Part shown: positions 12,701 through 21,835 of the stretch, piece by piece
Layout: each line of letters begins with the position of its first letter
How positions within the stretch are numbered: the first letter of the stretch is position 1
Notes under the pieces: generated by a model
Seen by the model: the letters and a program-made list of their open reading frames with translations, nothing else
Told to the model about the DNA's origin: nothing
Databases searched by the model: none
Position numbers and translations under genes: made by a program
From: Blattamonas nauphoetae
Taxonomy: Eukaryota > Preaxostyla > Oxymonadida
Assembly: GCA_033064195.1 (NCBI GenBank)
Contig: JARBJD010000488.1
Location: 1-41,580 of the forward strand
Reading direction: 5' to 3'
DNA length: 41,580 bases

Positions 12701-12768
12701 TACTTGAAAATGAATCGTGTCCTCCATTCATTCATGGACTGAAAGCTACTGATTATATAATTGAATAA
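9730..12768 (+). pseudogene. Polinton protein-primed DNA polymerase B region, broken
   Basis: This part of the Polinton would copy its genome by protein-primed synthesis. In order it shows an N-terminal CPYC...HLKEC zinc-finger-like segment and an exonuclease domain with ExoI YDFETME (about residue 91), ExoII IGFNSSRFD (about 179) and ExoIII YNIRDVECM (about 331). An inserted HNH-like domain follows (about 438-494). The palm has motif A GVDFNSLYPSAF (about 562), motif B NLNGSYGYDG (about 747) and motif C EGDTDSAYW (nucleotides about 12258-12285). Motif order and spacing match pPolB of Polintons and adenoviruses. The region is not one continuous reading frame, with about one or two breaks, so it is treated as a fossil. 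The integrase follows after a 23-nt gap on the same strand. Confidence 0.9.
11040..11215 (+). other. HNH-endonuclease-like zinc domain inside the polymerase
   Basis: Between the exonuclease and the palm the protein reads VCYICKCHF, then LDRIDNSKGHSKENVK, then ICCDYCNTFKSD. The CxxC pair, the xxDRIDNxxGH core and the CCxxCNxxK end are the layout of HNH/McrA-type nuclease domains with a four-cysteine zinc site. It is in frame with the polymerase and has no visible intein splicing blocks. It therefore looks like a domain insertion rather than an intein. That it cleaves DNA is an inference from the motif. Confidence 0.75.
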
Positions 12769-12779
12769 ACACAAACTGT

Positions 12780-12791
12780 ATTTTTGAATAA
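12780..12791 (+). promoter_or_regulatory. T-rich promoter-like motif of the integrase gene
   Basis: TATTTTTG followed by AATAA lies directly before the integrase ATG. It is one of a set of similar motifs before nearly all genes of this Polinton. Confidence 0.55.
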
Positions 12792-14777
12792 ATGAATACA
12801 CGACAGATCAATGCATTAGTGAATAGGTTACTGAATTGCACACAACACTCGAAAGAGAAAATATTCAATGTCAAGTTCAATAGAACCAACACATTACCAG
12901 TATATGACGTCTATGATTCACATGGAGAGTATGTTGCAAACGATGAGACATATTTTGAGGATTGGTTTAATGGTGGATTACCTCCTAATTTAACTATTTC
13001 AGATGGAACAAAAGTAGTCTCACAGTTTCTCATTGAATTCTTGGGAAAACGTTTTAGTGATTGGAGATGTGAAAAAGCATACAAGATGTATAAAGAATAT
13101 CATCGAAAGTACAATCAACAAGTGACACCAATTCTCTCACCAAGAGTTCGAAGCCCTGCAGAGGCAAGACCAATCCCAATCCCAACTCCAGTGCAAAGAC
13201 CAATAGTTGTAGAACCACCTGAATATCTAATTATTCCTGGACAGAAGAGAAACTTAAAATCGGCTGGGTTCGAATATGAATATCCAATGAAGGAGAGGAC
13301 GTTCGAAGAGGATGATGAGGATGATGATGATGATGATGAAGATGATGATGACATTATACCAATTTCACAGATGCAGGATCCAATAGAGAGAAATCCCTTC
13401 TTCACACCAACTGCGTCCAACCACCCAGTGAGGGAGATCAGACAGAATGAACCGACGACACAGCAAGTGCTCAATAAGTTGGCACAAATGAAAGGATTGT
13501 TTGATCATCAACAGAGAAACGATTCAGAAGATGAACAGATCAAAGCTGAGAACTCAATAATGAAAAATCAAAAGCAGATGGAACACTTTATTACATCACA
13601 CATTCTGGATGCAAATAAAATGAACAGAGACACATTCGTTCGAGCCTCGATAAACAGAAAGATTGCGAACGAAGATCTTGACTTCATTCTGACTCACACA
13701 AAACAAATCCCATTCGGAGGAAGATCATTTCAGGATTGGTATGAGGAATTTGATCACAGATGGAGTGTAGCACATCCGAGGAAAATTCAGAGAGAAAAAG
13801 GAGGTGATGCGATGAGAATTAATCCTCCAATGATTCCAAAAACAACGGAAAAAATAGTGTATCCATTTCGATCAAAAATGCAGTTCATGTCGAAAGCAAT
13901 AACAGGTGATCCACAGAAGACATCAGACAGAAAGGTTCCTCAGAATTGTGATAGACCATACTTTTCTCCCAAGTTCGGATCCTGGGAAATTGATCTCGTT
14001 TTCATTCAATCACCAACGTCGAAAACAGTACTTCAGATTTATCTCTTCGCAATTAACATCAACACCAAATACCTGGTGGTCATTCCTGTTCTGGATAAAT
14101 CATGGAGCAAAGTCAAGACTGCAATCAATGACCTGATTAATTATCGTGGCGTTCACGTTAACAACATTCGAGGTGATGGTGAAGCAGCATGGACAAGTAG
14201 AGAAGCATCAGAGTTTTTCAAGGATCAGAATGTCAGCACATATTTCACAAGTTCGCCATTCACTAATCACAACAGAATTGTCGATCGAGTGATTAGAACA
14301 ATCAGAGATGGATTCCAAGACAATGCAACACAGATGGCCAATCATTCATTGATGAATCAGATGGTGGAATACTACAACATGACTCCTCATCGAGCGTACT
14401 GGAACAAGTTCACACCAGAGCAAGCTCAAAACAATAGAGAAATCGAAGCACTGTACATCTCCAGTTGTGAAGAACAATTAAAGAACATCCAAAAGCAACA
14501 GACAACACAGATGCTATGGAAGTACAAGCCAGGAAACATTCTATTGATTCACCTTGATCTGGACAAGACTGTTGCCAAGTTTCAGAAGAAGCGAAGACAG
14601 TTTCAATTCGTGGGGAAATTCATTGAATACAAGCACGGTAATGTTGTAGCTACTCTACTGAATGGACTCACATGTCTGTCAAAAGTTGTCTACGTTCCAA
14701 TTCAACACACGAAGTTCCATGCAGACTCAATTGACGACTTAACTCCAGAGTTCATGGCTGACTTTAATTTGGCGTAA
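12792..14777 (+). CDS. Polinton retroviral-type (RVE) integrase
   Basis: A 661-codon open frame. The role expected from the family is integration of the Polinton DNA. The N-terminal 160 residues are unassigned and carry a Pro-rich stretch (IPIPTPVQRP). A strongly acidic tract of Asp and Glu follows (about residues 171-190), encoded by a GAT/GAC run. The catalytic core is at about 390-505, with SWEIDLVFI around the first acidic residue and IRGDGEAAW around the second. These are followed by the usual SSPFTNHNRIVDR segment and HRAYW. A basic SH3/chromo-like C-terminal part (about 575-661, RRQFQFVGKFIEY) resembles Ty3-type and Polinton integrases. The ATG is preceded at once by the T-rich motif, which supports this start. 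The frame is open throughout. Whether the protein could act is not judged. Confidence 0.9.
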   Translation: MNTRQINALVNRLLNCTQHSKEKIFNVKFNRTNTLPVYDVYDSHGEYVANDETYFEDWFNGGLPPNLTISDGTKVVSQFLIEFLGKRFSDWRCEKAYKMYKEYHRKYNQQVTPILSPRVRSPAEARPIPIPTPVQRPIVVEPPEYLIIPGQKRNLKSAGFEYEYPMKERTFEEDDEDDDDDDEDDDDIIPISQMQDPIERNPFFTPTASNHPVREIRQNEPTTQQVLNKLAQMKGLFDHQQRNDSEDEQIKAENSIMKNQKQMEHFITSHILDANKMNRDTFVRASINRKIANEDLDFILTHTKQIPFGGRSFQDWYEEFDHRWSVAHPRKIQREKGGDAMRINPPMIPKTTEKIVYPFRSKMQFMSKAITGDPQKTSDRKVPQNCDRPYFSPKFGSWEIDLVFIQSPTSKTVLQIYLFAININTKYLVVIPVLDKSWSKVKTAINDLINYRGVHVNNIRGDGEAAWTSREASEFFKDQNVSTYFTSSPFTNHNRIVDRVIRTIRDGFQDNATQMANHSLMNQMVEYYNMTPHRAYWNKFTPEQAQNNREIEALYISSCEEQLKNIQKQQTTQMLWKYKPGNILLIHLDLDKTVAKFQKKRRQFQFVGKFIEYKHGNVVATLLNGLTCLSKVVYVPIQHTKFHADSIDDLTPEFMADFNLA

Positions 14778-14795
14778 CTTCAAAAATGTTTCAGA

Positions 14796-14816
14796 TATTT
14801 TTATTTCATTGAAATG
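14796..14816 (+). promoter_or_regulatory. Promoter-like motif and start codon of a Polinton gene, next to an insertion
   Basis: TATTTTTATTTC, a short spacer and an ATG at 14814 repeat the pattern seen before the other Polinton genes. The hAT-like element begins at 14833, only six codons later. This suggests that the insertion landed at the very beginning of the gene following the integrase. Confidence 0.6.
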
Positions 14817-16076
14817 TCATCACTGAAAATATTAGGGAAAACCAAAAAACCCCTAAAATCCACATAAATAAAACGTCCACCAAAAAGTGAAAGAGAATCA
14901 CATTAGAAACGGGTGAGGACCTGAACTTGGGTGTGCAAATTGAAACTGGGGGAGATGAAGCCCATTCTTTATTTCGAACCCATAATCTCTGCTTTTTTCA
15001 GACTAAATATGAAGATCATTATTTCCTGTCTAAAGTGCAGCATTGTTCATAATTATTGACTCATTCTGTCAAGATTGACCCGATTCAATCTTTATTCTCA
15101 CAAAGTTTGTTTTTGGTTGATCATGCATGAATCTTGCGAAAGAATGAAGAATCAATAAATTAGACGAAGTTTTAGGAGATGTGAGACAACGAGGAAAAAC
15201 AAAATCAAAAAGTAAGTGATCAGAAAAGATTGTAGGTGAGAAAGAAGAGAGTGGAGGAGTTGAGGTGAAAGATCGAGTCGAAAAGCTGAGATAGAGGATG
15301 ATTTGTGTTGTTGATGATCCAAAGCACTTGTACAGTCAGCAATGCTGCCATTGTCCCCGTATCCAAACACATCACCTCATGATACTTCCTTCGCTCTTCC
15401 TCACCCACTTCGTGTCGAACCTGAACCAACACGCCGTGTCGATGGGCATCACCCTCCCCGACGACTCCAACAAGCGCGGACGGAAGGCCAAGCAAGACGC
15501 TGCGCCGATCCCGACCTTCTTCAAAGCACCTGCCGTCACGCTGGAAGACCGCGCACACCGCTACACCTTCTTCAACCTGCCGTTCTCGTGTGTCACGCTC
15601 TCGCTCTTCAACCTGCACCCGCGCAGGGCTTCGACCTCCTCTCCTCGTCTCTCCCGTCTCGCGAGTCGCTCTCCACAACGTACGCTACGTTCCTCCCGCA
15701 CGCTCCTCTTGCCCAGTTCCTCCATCTGACAGGCCGGGACAGGCCCGATTCTCGCCCATCAACCACAACCAGCACGGGATCGAACGAGTCGACGCTGTCG
15801 AACGGAGGGCTGCTCCGAATGGGACAGGACCAGACACCCACATCCACGCTGACCAGCCCGATCGTCGCTGTGGACTTACTCACCCACGCAGGCGCCTCGT
15901 CCTTCTTCAAGATTGACCTCCCGCGTTCCATCTGCGAGGGCTAGGAGAGTGGCTTCGTGTTCGGGTTCTTTGTGACCAACATCAACGGCGACAAGCTCCG
16001 CAAGGCTGGAGTGAAGAACAATTCCAGACTGATTATGAAGGCAGTCGCGTTCGACAGACTCGATCGCAGTGTTGTG

Positions 16077-16124
16077 GTGTGTTTTCTGCATCTTCTTCCA
16101 TCGCCCTCTCCTCTCTCCAAACAG
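16077..16124 (+). other. Candidate 48-nt intron
   Basis: The donor is GTGTG, the body is pyrimidine-rich and the acceptor is AACAG. It follows the coding stretch ending FDRLDRSV. The donor matches the other candidate introns of this relic. Confidence 0.5.
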
Positions 16125-16870
16125 AAGCTTTCCACACCTAACTCGAAGAGTCGTGCGAGTGTGTCCGTTCGATTCGTTTCATCTGCTTTCCTCTTTCTTC
16201 TTCATCTTATCAATCTGACTCCTCTTCTCCAGTCCATTTCCCACCAGTTCGCATTGACGCGCGCCTTGTCCCACACACCTTCTTCGCCAGACAGCCACCA
16301 GCTCTCCAGTTTAATCCAAACAGTGGTCAAATGCTCCTCTGTCTCTCATAGATCCGCTCTTCCACATCTCGCCCGTCCTCGCTCGCGCTGAAGTGAAGTT
16401 CAACAACCCGCCTTTCATCGTCGTTGCCAATTCCGACAGAGATCAGCGATTAGTCGTGTCTGGCTCGAAAGCGAAGAAGCACACTCTTTCTCGTCTGTCA
16501 TGTCATTCTTCGTCATTCCTTCTCTTCCAGATCCGATCTGAAATGAAGAAGACGGGGAGAAGCTGCGCGCACTGTCCGAAGTTGAGGGGCGATGTGTTTT
16601 CATCGTCAACCAGGCCGGCGTCATCGAGAGGAAGCTCAAATTGAATCGGTTCGACGATCTGGCGAATGAGGAAGAGGAGGGAAACGAGAATGACAGGCTT
16701 CGGCGACTGCATGAGATGGAATTGTTGGACAGAGCGAGGGCCTTCCTTCCAGATTTGGAGCAGCAGCGAGCAGAAGAGGAGCAACGTCGGAGAGACGAGA
16801 GGAGCAGAAGAGGCAGGCCGAGATGCTAGCCAAGCGGGATCCGGTCGCTCTCTCCAAAGCCACACAAAAG

Positions 16871-16913
16871 GTGTGCTCGTTTTCTTTTCCCTACTCGTTC
16901 CGTTTCGTGTCAG
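16871..16913 (+). other. Candidate 43-nt intron
   Basis: The donor is GTGTGC, a pyrimidine tract fills the middle and the acceptor is TGTCAG. It follows the coding stretch ending ALSKATQK. Confidence 0.5.
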
Positions 16914-17278
16914 GTTACTCACTCCACCCGATATGAGCGGCCCCTCCTATCGGGCGAGCGGGAGTGAAGACAGCGACGACGCAGGGTTTGGCGGATGGCG
17001 TTCTGATGACATGGGACCAGACATCGACGACTGGCTCCGATTTCCGACATAGAAACAGCCAGGCGGTGGGAAGAAGGGCAGAGCGGACACTGCTCCGTTC
17101 GATTTGGATGCTGTCCCGAAGTCTCCTCCGAACAAGAAACGACGGACAGAGCTGGCACGGGAGCTGCAGGAGAGGAAGACCAAGACAGAACTGCTGATCG
17201 ACGAGACCATCCTGCTGCGGTCGGAGTTGCGAATGAAAGAGATCGAACGAATGGTTCCAACCACACGCTGGAACATTG

Positions 17279-17311
17279 GTGTGCTCTCATCTCACCTTCA
17301 CCCTTTTTCAG
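17279..17311 (+). other. Candidate 33-nt intron
   Basis: The donor is GTGTGC and the acceptor is TTTCAG. Removing it joins the frame ending TTRWNI to DKAKADLRDL with no stop, completing a Asp codon across the junction. This is the best supported of the short introns. Confidence 0.6.
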
Positions 17312-17819
17312 ATAAAGCAAAGGCGGACCTCCGCGACCTTCGCATGGCACTCATCACAACGAAGGAGTGCGGGATTAAGCTGATTGGCGAAGACAAGACA
17401 CTTGTGAGAGAGGCAGGCGAGCGCATTCTGATTGCAGCAACGAAACAAGAGAAAACGAAAAAGAACGATCCCAACACTGAGATGGAGAACGCAGCCGCCG
17501 TTTAGAAGAACAGAATCGAGCAAGCAAGGGTGCAGCTGGAACTTGGGTGTCTGAAGGCACAGGAAGAGGAATACGAAGCGTGGGAGAGGGAAGGCGAGCG
17601 AGCACTGCCAGCATTGCAGGCTGATCTCGACTCCCTCCTCTCCGAATACAACACTCTGCGGCTTCGAATTGTGCAGACGAAGGGACAATAGCACGCTGCC
17701 CAAAACGAGTTTGACCGCCTTCACCACACTCCCTTCCCGTCGCCCGCCGACGTCAGCCCAGTTGATGTTTCCATTCTTGAGCGAGATTCTGGTCAGATTG
17801 GAGAACACTTCTGACGACA

Positions 17820-18753
17820 TAACGAGTCCAATTTCATGAATTTGTATACTTTTTGGGGACTTCGAGTTTGTTGATGAAGATTGGATCTTGTTAGGTTCAC
17901 AGTTGTTGGCGACTAAAAATAGGATGTGTTGGCCAACTACAAGCAAAATGGTAAGCGAGAGTGGAATGACAGTAGCAGTCACACCAAGGAAGATGCGCTT
18001 CCACCGACTGAAGTCGATCAGCACGAATAGAAGTAAAATAGTGAATTGAAACGGGAAACTTGGCATCAAAAGGAACCTCCAGATGTTCTCCGCCGCCCTT
18101 ATGCAATTGGTGGAGATGATCAAAGCAGTAATCTTCCACTGTCAATGTGCGAAAGTGGTGCAGCGTTCAACAGCAATGTATTCCGATATCTCAGTCCGGT
18201 ACGTACTGACTGAACTGGTTTGATGCGACGGAATGAGAAGCAACTCGCTATGATATCGAAGAAGTCGGGAAAGAACGGGTGAAGAATCACGACAATTCTA
18301 GAGGTAAATGGGAAGAGTGTCGAGGAGTTTAACTCACGTGTATTGCCTTTCAAGAGGATTTGTGTCATTTTGATAGGTTGTTGGAAGAAGAAGGTATAAC
18401 GAGGAGAGAGATGTTTGGATCATGAGAAAGATGATGAAGATGACAGATGGAGAAGAAATAGACAAATATAGTGTCGGTAATGCGTCAGAGAAGGGAAAAA
18501 CATGATGTGGGATACATATTTGACGATTTAAAAGAATGAGAAGATGATGATCCGATTGTTCTTCATCTTTAGCGACGTCAAACGGAACAATCTCGATTCT
18601 GATCGCTGTTTTGTTTTCGTGTCGAAAGAGAAGGAGGGTATAGCATGGATGTCGATATCGAGCGAGTGAATACACCATGTGACGAGGTTTGTTGAAATGT
18701 TGCAAAATAAGGGTGACAGACAATTCGGTATTAGTCTGATCGTTCTGACACAT
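17820..18753 (-). other. Minus-strand fragments of a possible membrane protein
   Basis: Minus-strand frames between 18753 and 17890 include hydrophobic runs such as FQFTILLLFVLIDFSRWK and TATVIPLSLTILLVVG (about 18060-17930), and SPSVIFIIFLMIQTSL (about 18440). Together they look like pieces of a multi-pass membrane protein, converging on the plus-strand coiled-coil relic inside the same hAT-like element. Frames change at least twice, so this is either multi-exon or decayed. No family is recognised. Confidence 0.35.
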
Positions 18754-19539
18754 GTCATCTGACCCAATTTGAAAGGCTTCACACTCTCGTCATCACTCCA
18801 CACCTCTCCTCACCATTCTCATCACATTCATCCCGCAAAGGTGGTATTTCAGAACAAGTTGTTGAGGATCTCATGGCGTCTCAAGGAGCGAAGGAATTAG
18901 AACTCACAGCAGCAAACGACTGGTTTTGACGCGTTCTCTTCCACCCTTTTTTCTCATTTTTGCCTTTCTTCCATCATGTCCTCCCAATATTGTCTCATTC
19001 TCTCTCTTCCCATCATCTCTTCCACATCAGTCAAATGACATCCTGCTATCCCATCGCAACTCCAAGGCCCTCTCAATTGATTATCTGAGCCACCTCAAAG
19101 AAATTCAACCAATAAATCTGGTGTAATCAATCGACAATCATAGAAATTATGAAGAACCAGACATGTTAAGAACCAACTGAATGAAGAAGTCAGATTCAGA
19201 ATAGTGAAGTGCACACAAACCAAGACAAGATTCTGAAGCGAAAGATAGCGGACAAAAGTGAAAAAACACAGAAACAATAGGAAAAAGAGACATTTCGATG
19301 TGCTTGGAGAGAACTTGCTTCATATCGCCAATTCTTCACCAAACTTCCTTTTCTCGAAATTATTATTTCATTATCGGTATAATGAGAGAAAGAAATGAAT
19401 AACTGGATAAAATGTGTTTCAACTGTTCCCCATAAATTACTTTTTTAAGGTTGATCAACTCATAAAGATTCACCTTCATCTCCTCCCACAGGTGTTTGCA
19501 CACGCTATTACTGCACGGATGGATTCATCTTTCCCTAAA
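18754..19539. other. Interior of the hAT-like element, nothing recognised
   Basis: Only short open frames and T-rich or A-rich stretches are seen up to the right inverted repeat. No transposase motif is present. Confidence 0.4.
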
Positions 19540-19601
19540 CTTTCACTTTTTCGTGGACGTTTGATTTATGTGGATTTCAGGGGTTTTGTGGCATACCCTT
19601 A

Positions 19602-19907
19602 GAACCGTTTGATCCTGAACAGAAAGAGTTCACAAACATCCACGACTTTCAGAGATACTTGGAGAAGAATAAAAAAGAACTGAATGAGTACACAACACAG
19701 AAACTGAATAGGATGATTCAAATTGATGGATACAGAATTACAAAAATAAGAGGTGAGATAGCACTGAGGAAACGATATGTTGATGCTTCCACTCCTCCAA
19801 ATTCACTCTCGATTGATCAAAGATTGTCTGACATTGAAGAATCAATTCGAGCGCTGACTGACTCAATTGGAAACCTCATCCAAGAACTAACGGACCCTTC
19901 TGATTAA
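19602..19907 (+). pseudogene. Small Polinton ORF interrupted by the hAT-like element
   Basis: An open stretch begins directly at the right end of the hAT-like insertion (EPFDPEQKEF) and runs to a TAA at 19905. It is rich in charged residues. Its last third (IDQRLSDIEESIRALTDSI) has a heptad pattern suggesting a short coiled coil. It overlaps the end of the convergent ATPase gene by about 20 nt. It is treated as part of the fossil Polinton, broken once by the insertion. The function is unknown. Confidence 0.55.
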
Positions 19908-20768
19908 CCCTTCTTTGTTGATCTCATTCAGTGTAACTCCATCAGTATTGTATCGAAGAATGATTGCTTCACACTTTTGTTTTCGTTGATAGACATTCCA
20001 GAAGTGTTGAATTTCAATTGGTGAGTTCAACTGAGGATATACTCGACTGATTCGTTCTTTGTTGAAGCCTCCAAAAATCCACATTGAATCAATGTTTGAC
20101 TTCATGTCTGCTGATAAACTGAAGAGCTCGTGCATTGTCAGAAAGAATGTGAATTTTGGTTGTCGATTCTCCAATAACAAGTCCATCATTGTCATTCTAT
20201 TTTTGGATGTTCTTCGTTCACCAAGGATTCGACGACAGTCATCAAGAAGGATAATCGTTTGGAGATTCTTAACTGAGAAGTCATCAATGTAAAGTGAGTC
20301 AAAGAGATCCTCTCTGCATTCATCAGTGATTCTCTCTTGCCACTGGTTGTCTATGATCTCTTCATACGCAGCTTTCGATTCAGAGAGTTCCAACAGAAAT
20401 GGAAGTGCATCATCGTATTTGACTTTCACATAAGGAACGTTCAGTATTGGTTTGAATTTATCGAAGGTTGGATCAATGTTCTTATCAGTGACGAAGACAA
20501 AGAGGTGAAACAGTTCATTTCTGACTTGGACATTCTGGAGCTTGGCAACTTCTCGAAGAGCATTGAAGGTCTTTCCACTTCCTCTGTTTCCAACAAGGAC
20601 ATTAACACTATTGCGATTGAAATTCAGATCTGGATGTATTTGTGATTGCACTTCATGAGAAACATTCCTATTTGATGCTTCACTCAATTTAGCATTCACG
20701 TATGCTGTTAGAGACAAGGGTTCCACCCTCCGCGAAACCTCTGGTTTAGCCATATTCGATTTGTTCAT
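19887..20768 (-). CDS. Polinton genome-packaging ATPase (FtsK/HerA, A32-like)
   Basis: A 293-codon open frame. In Polintons and related viruses this ATPase drives DNA into capsids. Walker A is GNRGSGKT (residues 60-67). Walker B is TIILLDD (171-177). It is followed by CRRILGERRTSKNR and a sensor-like strand FFLTMHE (208-214), which is the arrangement of A32-like packaging ATPases. The length fits the family. It is the first minus-strand gene of the Polinton and is divergent from the gene at 20830 across a 61-bp T/A-rich spacer. Its start MNKSNMAKPE lies just downstream of that spacer. The frame is open throughout. Confidence 0.85.
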   Translation of the reverse strand: MNKSNMAKPEVSRRVEPLSLTAYVNAKLSEASNRNVSHEVQSQIHPDLNFNRNSVNVLVGNRGSGKTFNALREVAKLQNVQVRNELFHLFVFVTDKNIDPTFDKFKPILNVPYVKVKYDDALPFLLELSESKAAYEEIIDNQWQERITDECREDLFDSLYIDDFSVKNLQTIILLDDCRRILGERRTSKNRMTMMDLLLENRQPKFTFFLTMHELFSLSADMKSNIDSMWIFGGFNKERISRVYPQLNSPIEIQHFWNVYQRKQKCEAIILRYNTDGVTLNEINKEGLIRRVR

Positions 20769-20829
20769 TTGTGATTTAACTCTAATTAAAATATACTTTT
20801 GGTTTTTTTATTTTGTATGAAAACACACA
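20769..20829. promoter_or_regulatory. Divergent promoter region between the ATPase and the 320-aa gene
   Basis: This 61-bp spacer carries GTTTTTTATTTTG before the plus-strand ATG and, on the other strand, GTATATTTTAATTAGAG before the ATPase ATG. Both are versions of the T-rich motif found before other genes of the element. Confidence 0.5.
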
Positions 20830-21792
20830 ATGTCACAAAAGATAGTGTACGTTCAACCACAAAGAAAAGCACAATCGAAGAAACCAAAAATGAGATACGG
20901 ACCGGAGACTCAAGCAGCATTGAAACGAATCTATGCCGACGATGATATTCAAACCAGACGCAATGATGCTCTGTGTAGTCTTCCATCAGCTCGTGAGTAT
21001 ATTTCGAGAACTGGACGAAATTGGACTGCGAAAGTAGAACAATATGGACAAGTTCCTGATGTGATGGTCTACGATAATGATACTGGAGATCTGATTGCAG
21101 TCAATGGTGCCATGCTAACTCCATACAACAGTAGACCAGTCAAAGAGACATACTATGCAATGAATCCAACTCCAGATATGCGAAGACAGAAACCATACAC
21201 ATCATTCAATCAAGAGAATGGAAGGAGAATCAAAGCGGTGCATAGGAATTTCCTCAAAAATGGAACATACGATTTGCCAACCAATTATCGAGACATCAGC
21301 TATGAAGAGATGAAGACCAAACGATCTCAACAACCATATGCAATAATGAAGAGAGCTGTTGGTGAACACATGACAGACACATTGGGAATAACTCGTGCAA
21401 ATCGAAGCAATCCAGCTGATCCCAGCAAGAATGTGTTAGACAATATGGTGTTCAATTCAATTCAATCACAGATTGCATCACTGATGTGGGATCAATGGCT
21501 TCATGATCATGTTCAGGACTACAATCCCAGTATGAAACAAAAGAAAGCCTTCAAAGATCAGATTTATCCAGTGTTTCTCCAAATGATCACTCAAGATACA
21601 ACGTATTTATCGGAATACTGTACTCGCTATTCAACTCACATATCAACAGAAGTTAATAAACTGAAAGCCAAAGCATTCAAAACAGTCACAGATGATGATA
21701 TCAGTGGATACCAATCTGAAATGCCTGGGTATTATCGATTTGCACAGTTGGACAGTTCTGGAATGGGAAATTTAGATCGAGCAGAATTGTGA
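20830..21792 (+). CDS. Polinton protein of unknown function, 320 aa
   Basis: An open frame starting MSQKIVYVQPQRKAQSKK with a basic N-terminus, then a soluble-looking protein rich in Tyr, Asn and Gln without membrane segments. A conserved-looking stretch is NMVFNSIQSQIASLMWDQWL (about residues 203-222). It stands first in the plus-strand run of virion-type genes, directly across from the ATPase, so a structural or morphogenesis role is likely by position. I could not match it to the minor capsid (penton) or protease families. The start is supported by the T-rich motif 10-20 nt upstream. Confidence 0.7.
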   Translation: MSQKIVYVQPQRKAQSKKPKMRYGPETQAALKRIYADDDIQTRRNDALCSLPSAREYISRTGRNWTAKVEQYGQVPDVMVYDNDTGDLIAVNGAMLTPYNSRPVKETYYAMNPTPDMRRQKPYTSFNQENGRRIKAVHRNFLKNGTYDLPTNYRDISYEEMKTKRSQQPYAIMKRAVGEHMTDTLGITRANRSNPADPSKNVLDNMVFNSIQSQIASLMWDQWLHDHVQDYNPSMKQKKAFKDQIYPVFLQMITQDTTYLSEYCTRYSTHISTEVNKLKAKAFKTVTDDDISGYQSEMPGYYRFAQLDSSGMGNLDRAEL

Positions 21793-21807
21793 ATTTAAAA
21801 ACATTAA

Positions 21808-21835
21808 TATATATTTTTAATTTTTATAGAAAGTG
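21808..21835 (+). promoter_or_regulatory. T-rich promoter-like motif
   Basis: TATATATTTTTAATTTTTAT ends about 10 nt before the ATG at 21836. It has the same layout as the motifs at 22471, 22820 and 25071. Confidence 0.6.

Larger units (their letters stand above)
15300..17814 (+). pseudogene. Captured host-like gene with coiled coils, short introns and in-frame TAG codons
   Basis: GC-rich coding-like sequence on the plus strand, lying wholly inside the hAT-like element. Readable stretches include TLEDRAHRYTFFNLPFS (about 15540), ESGFVFGFFVTNINGDKLRK (from 15945), VEGRCVFIVNQAGVIERKL (about 16590) and Glu/Arg-rich coiled-coil segments (16640-16800, 17100-17270, 17312-17690). Introns with GTGTG donors and CAG acceptors are proposed at 16077-16124, 16871-16913 and 17279-17311. 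The last joins its flanking frames exactly. Four in-frame TAG codons (15942, 17050, 17503, 17689) interrupt otherwise open frames, and the final stop is TGA at 17812. A frameshift is likely near 15620 and another near 16800, which favours a pseudogene over a recoded gene. I do not recognise the family. Confidence 0.55.
14833..19601. mobile_element. hAT-like element carrying host gene fragments, inserted in the Polinton
   Basis: The ends form inverted repeats of about 61 bp (14833-14893 and 19540-19601). The left reads TAGGGAAAACC and the right, inverted, TAAGGGTATGCC. A shared stretch follows that includes AAATCCACATAAAT and AACGTCCAC, then AAAAAGTGAAAG. TAGGG termini are typical of hAT elements such as Ac. 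The flanking 8-mers (GAAAATAT left, GAACCGTT right) match at only four positions, so no clear target duplication is seen. The 4.77-kb interior is GC-richer than the Polinton, holds intron-bearing gene relics, and shows no transposase. I infer a non-autonomous element that has captured host DNA. Confidence 0.7.

Noticed and set aside
13115-13474. Minus-strand Ser-rich ORF
   Set aside because: It is the antisense shadow of the acidic GAT/GAC tract in the integrase gene.
14825-19609. 8-bp target duplication of the hAT-like element (GAAAATAT and GAACCGTT)
   Set aside because: Only four of eight bases agree, so it cannot be claimed as a duplication.
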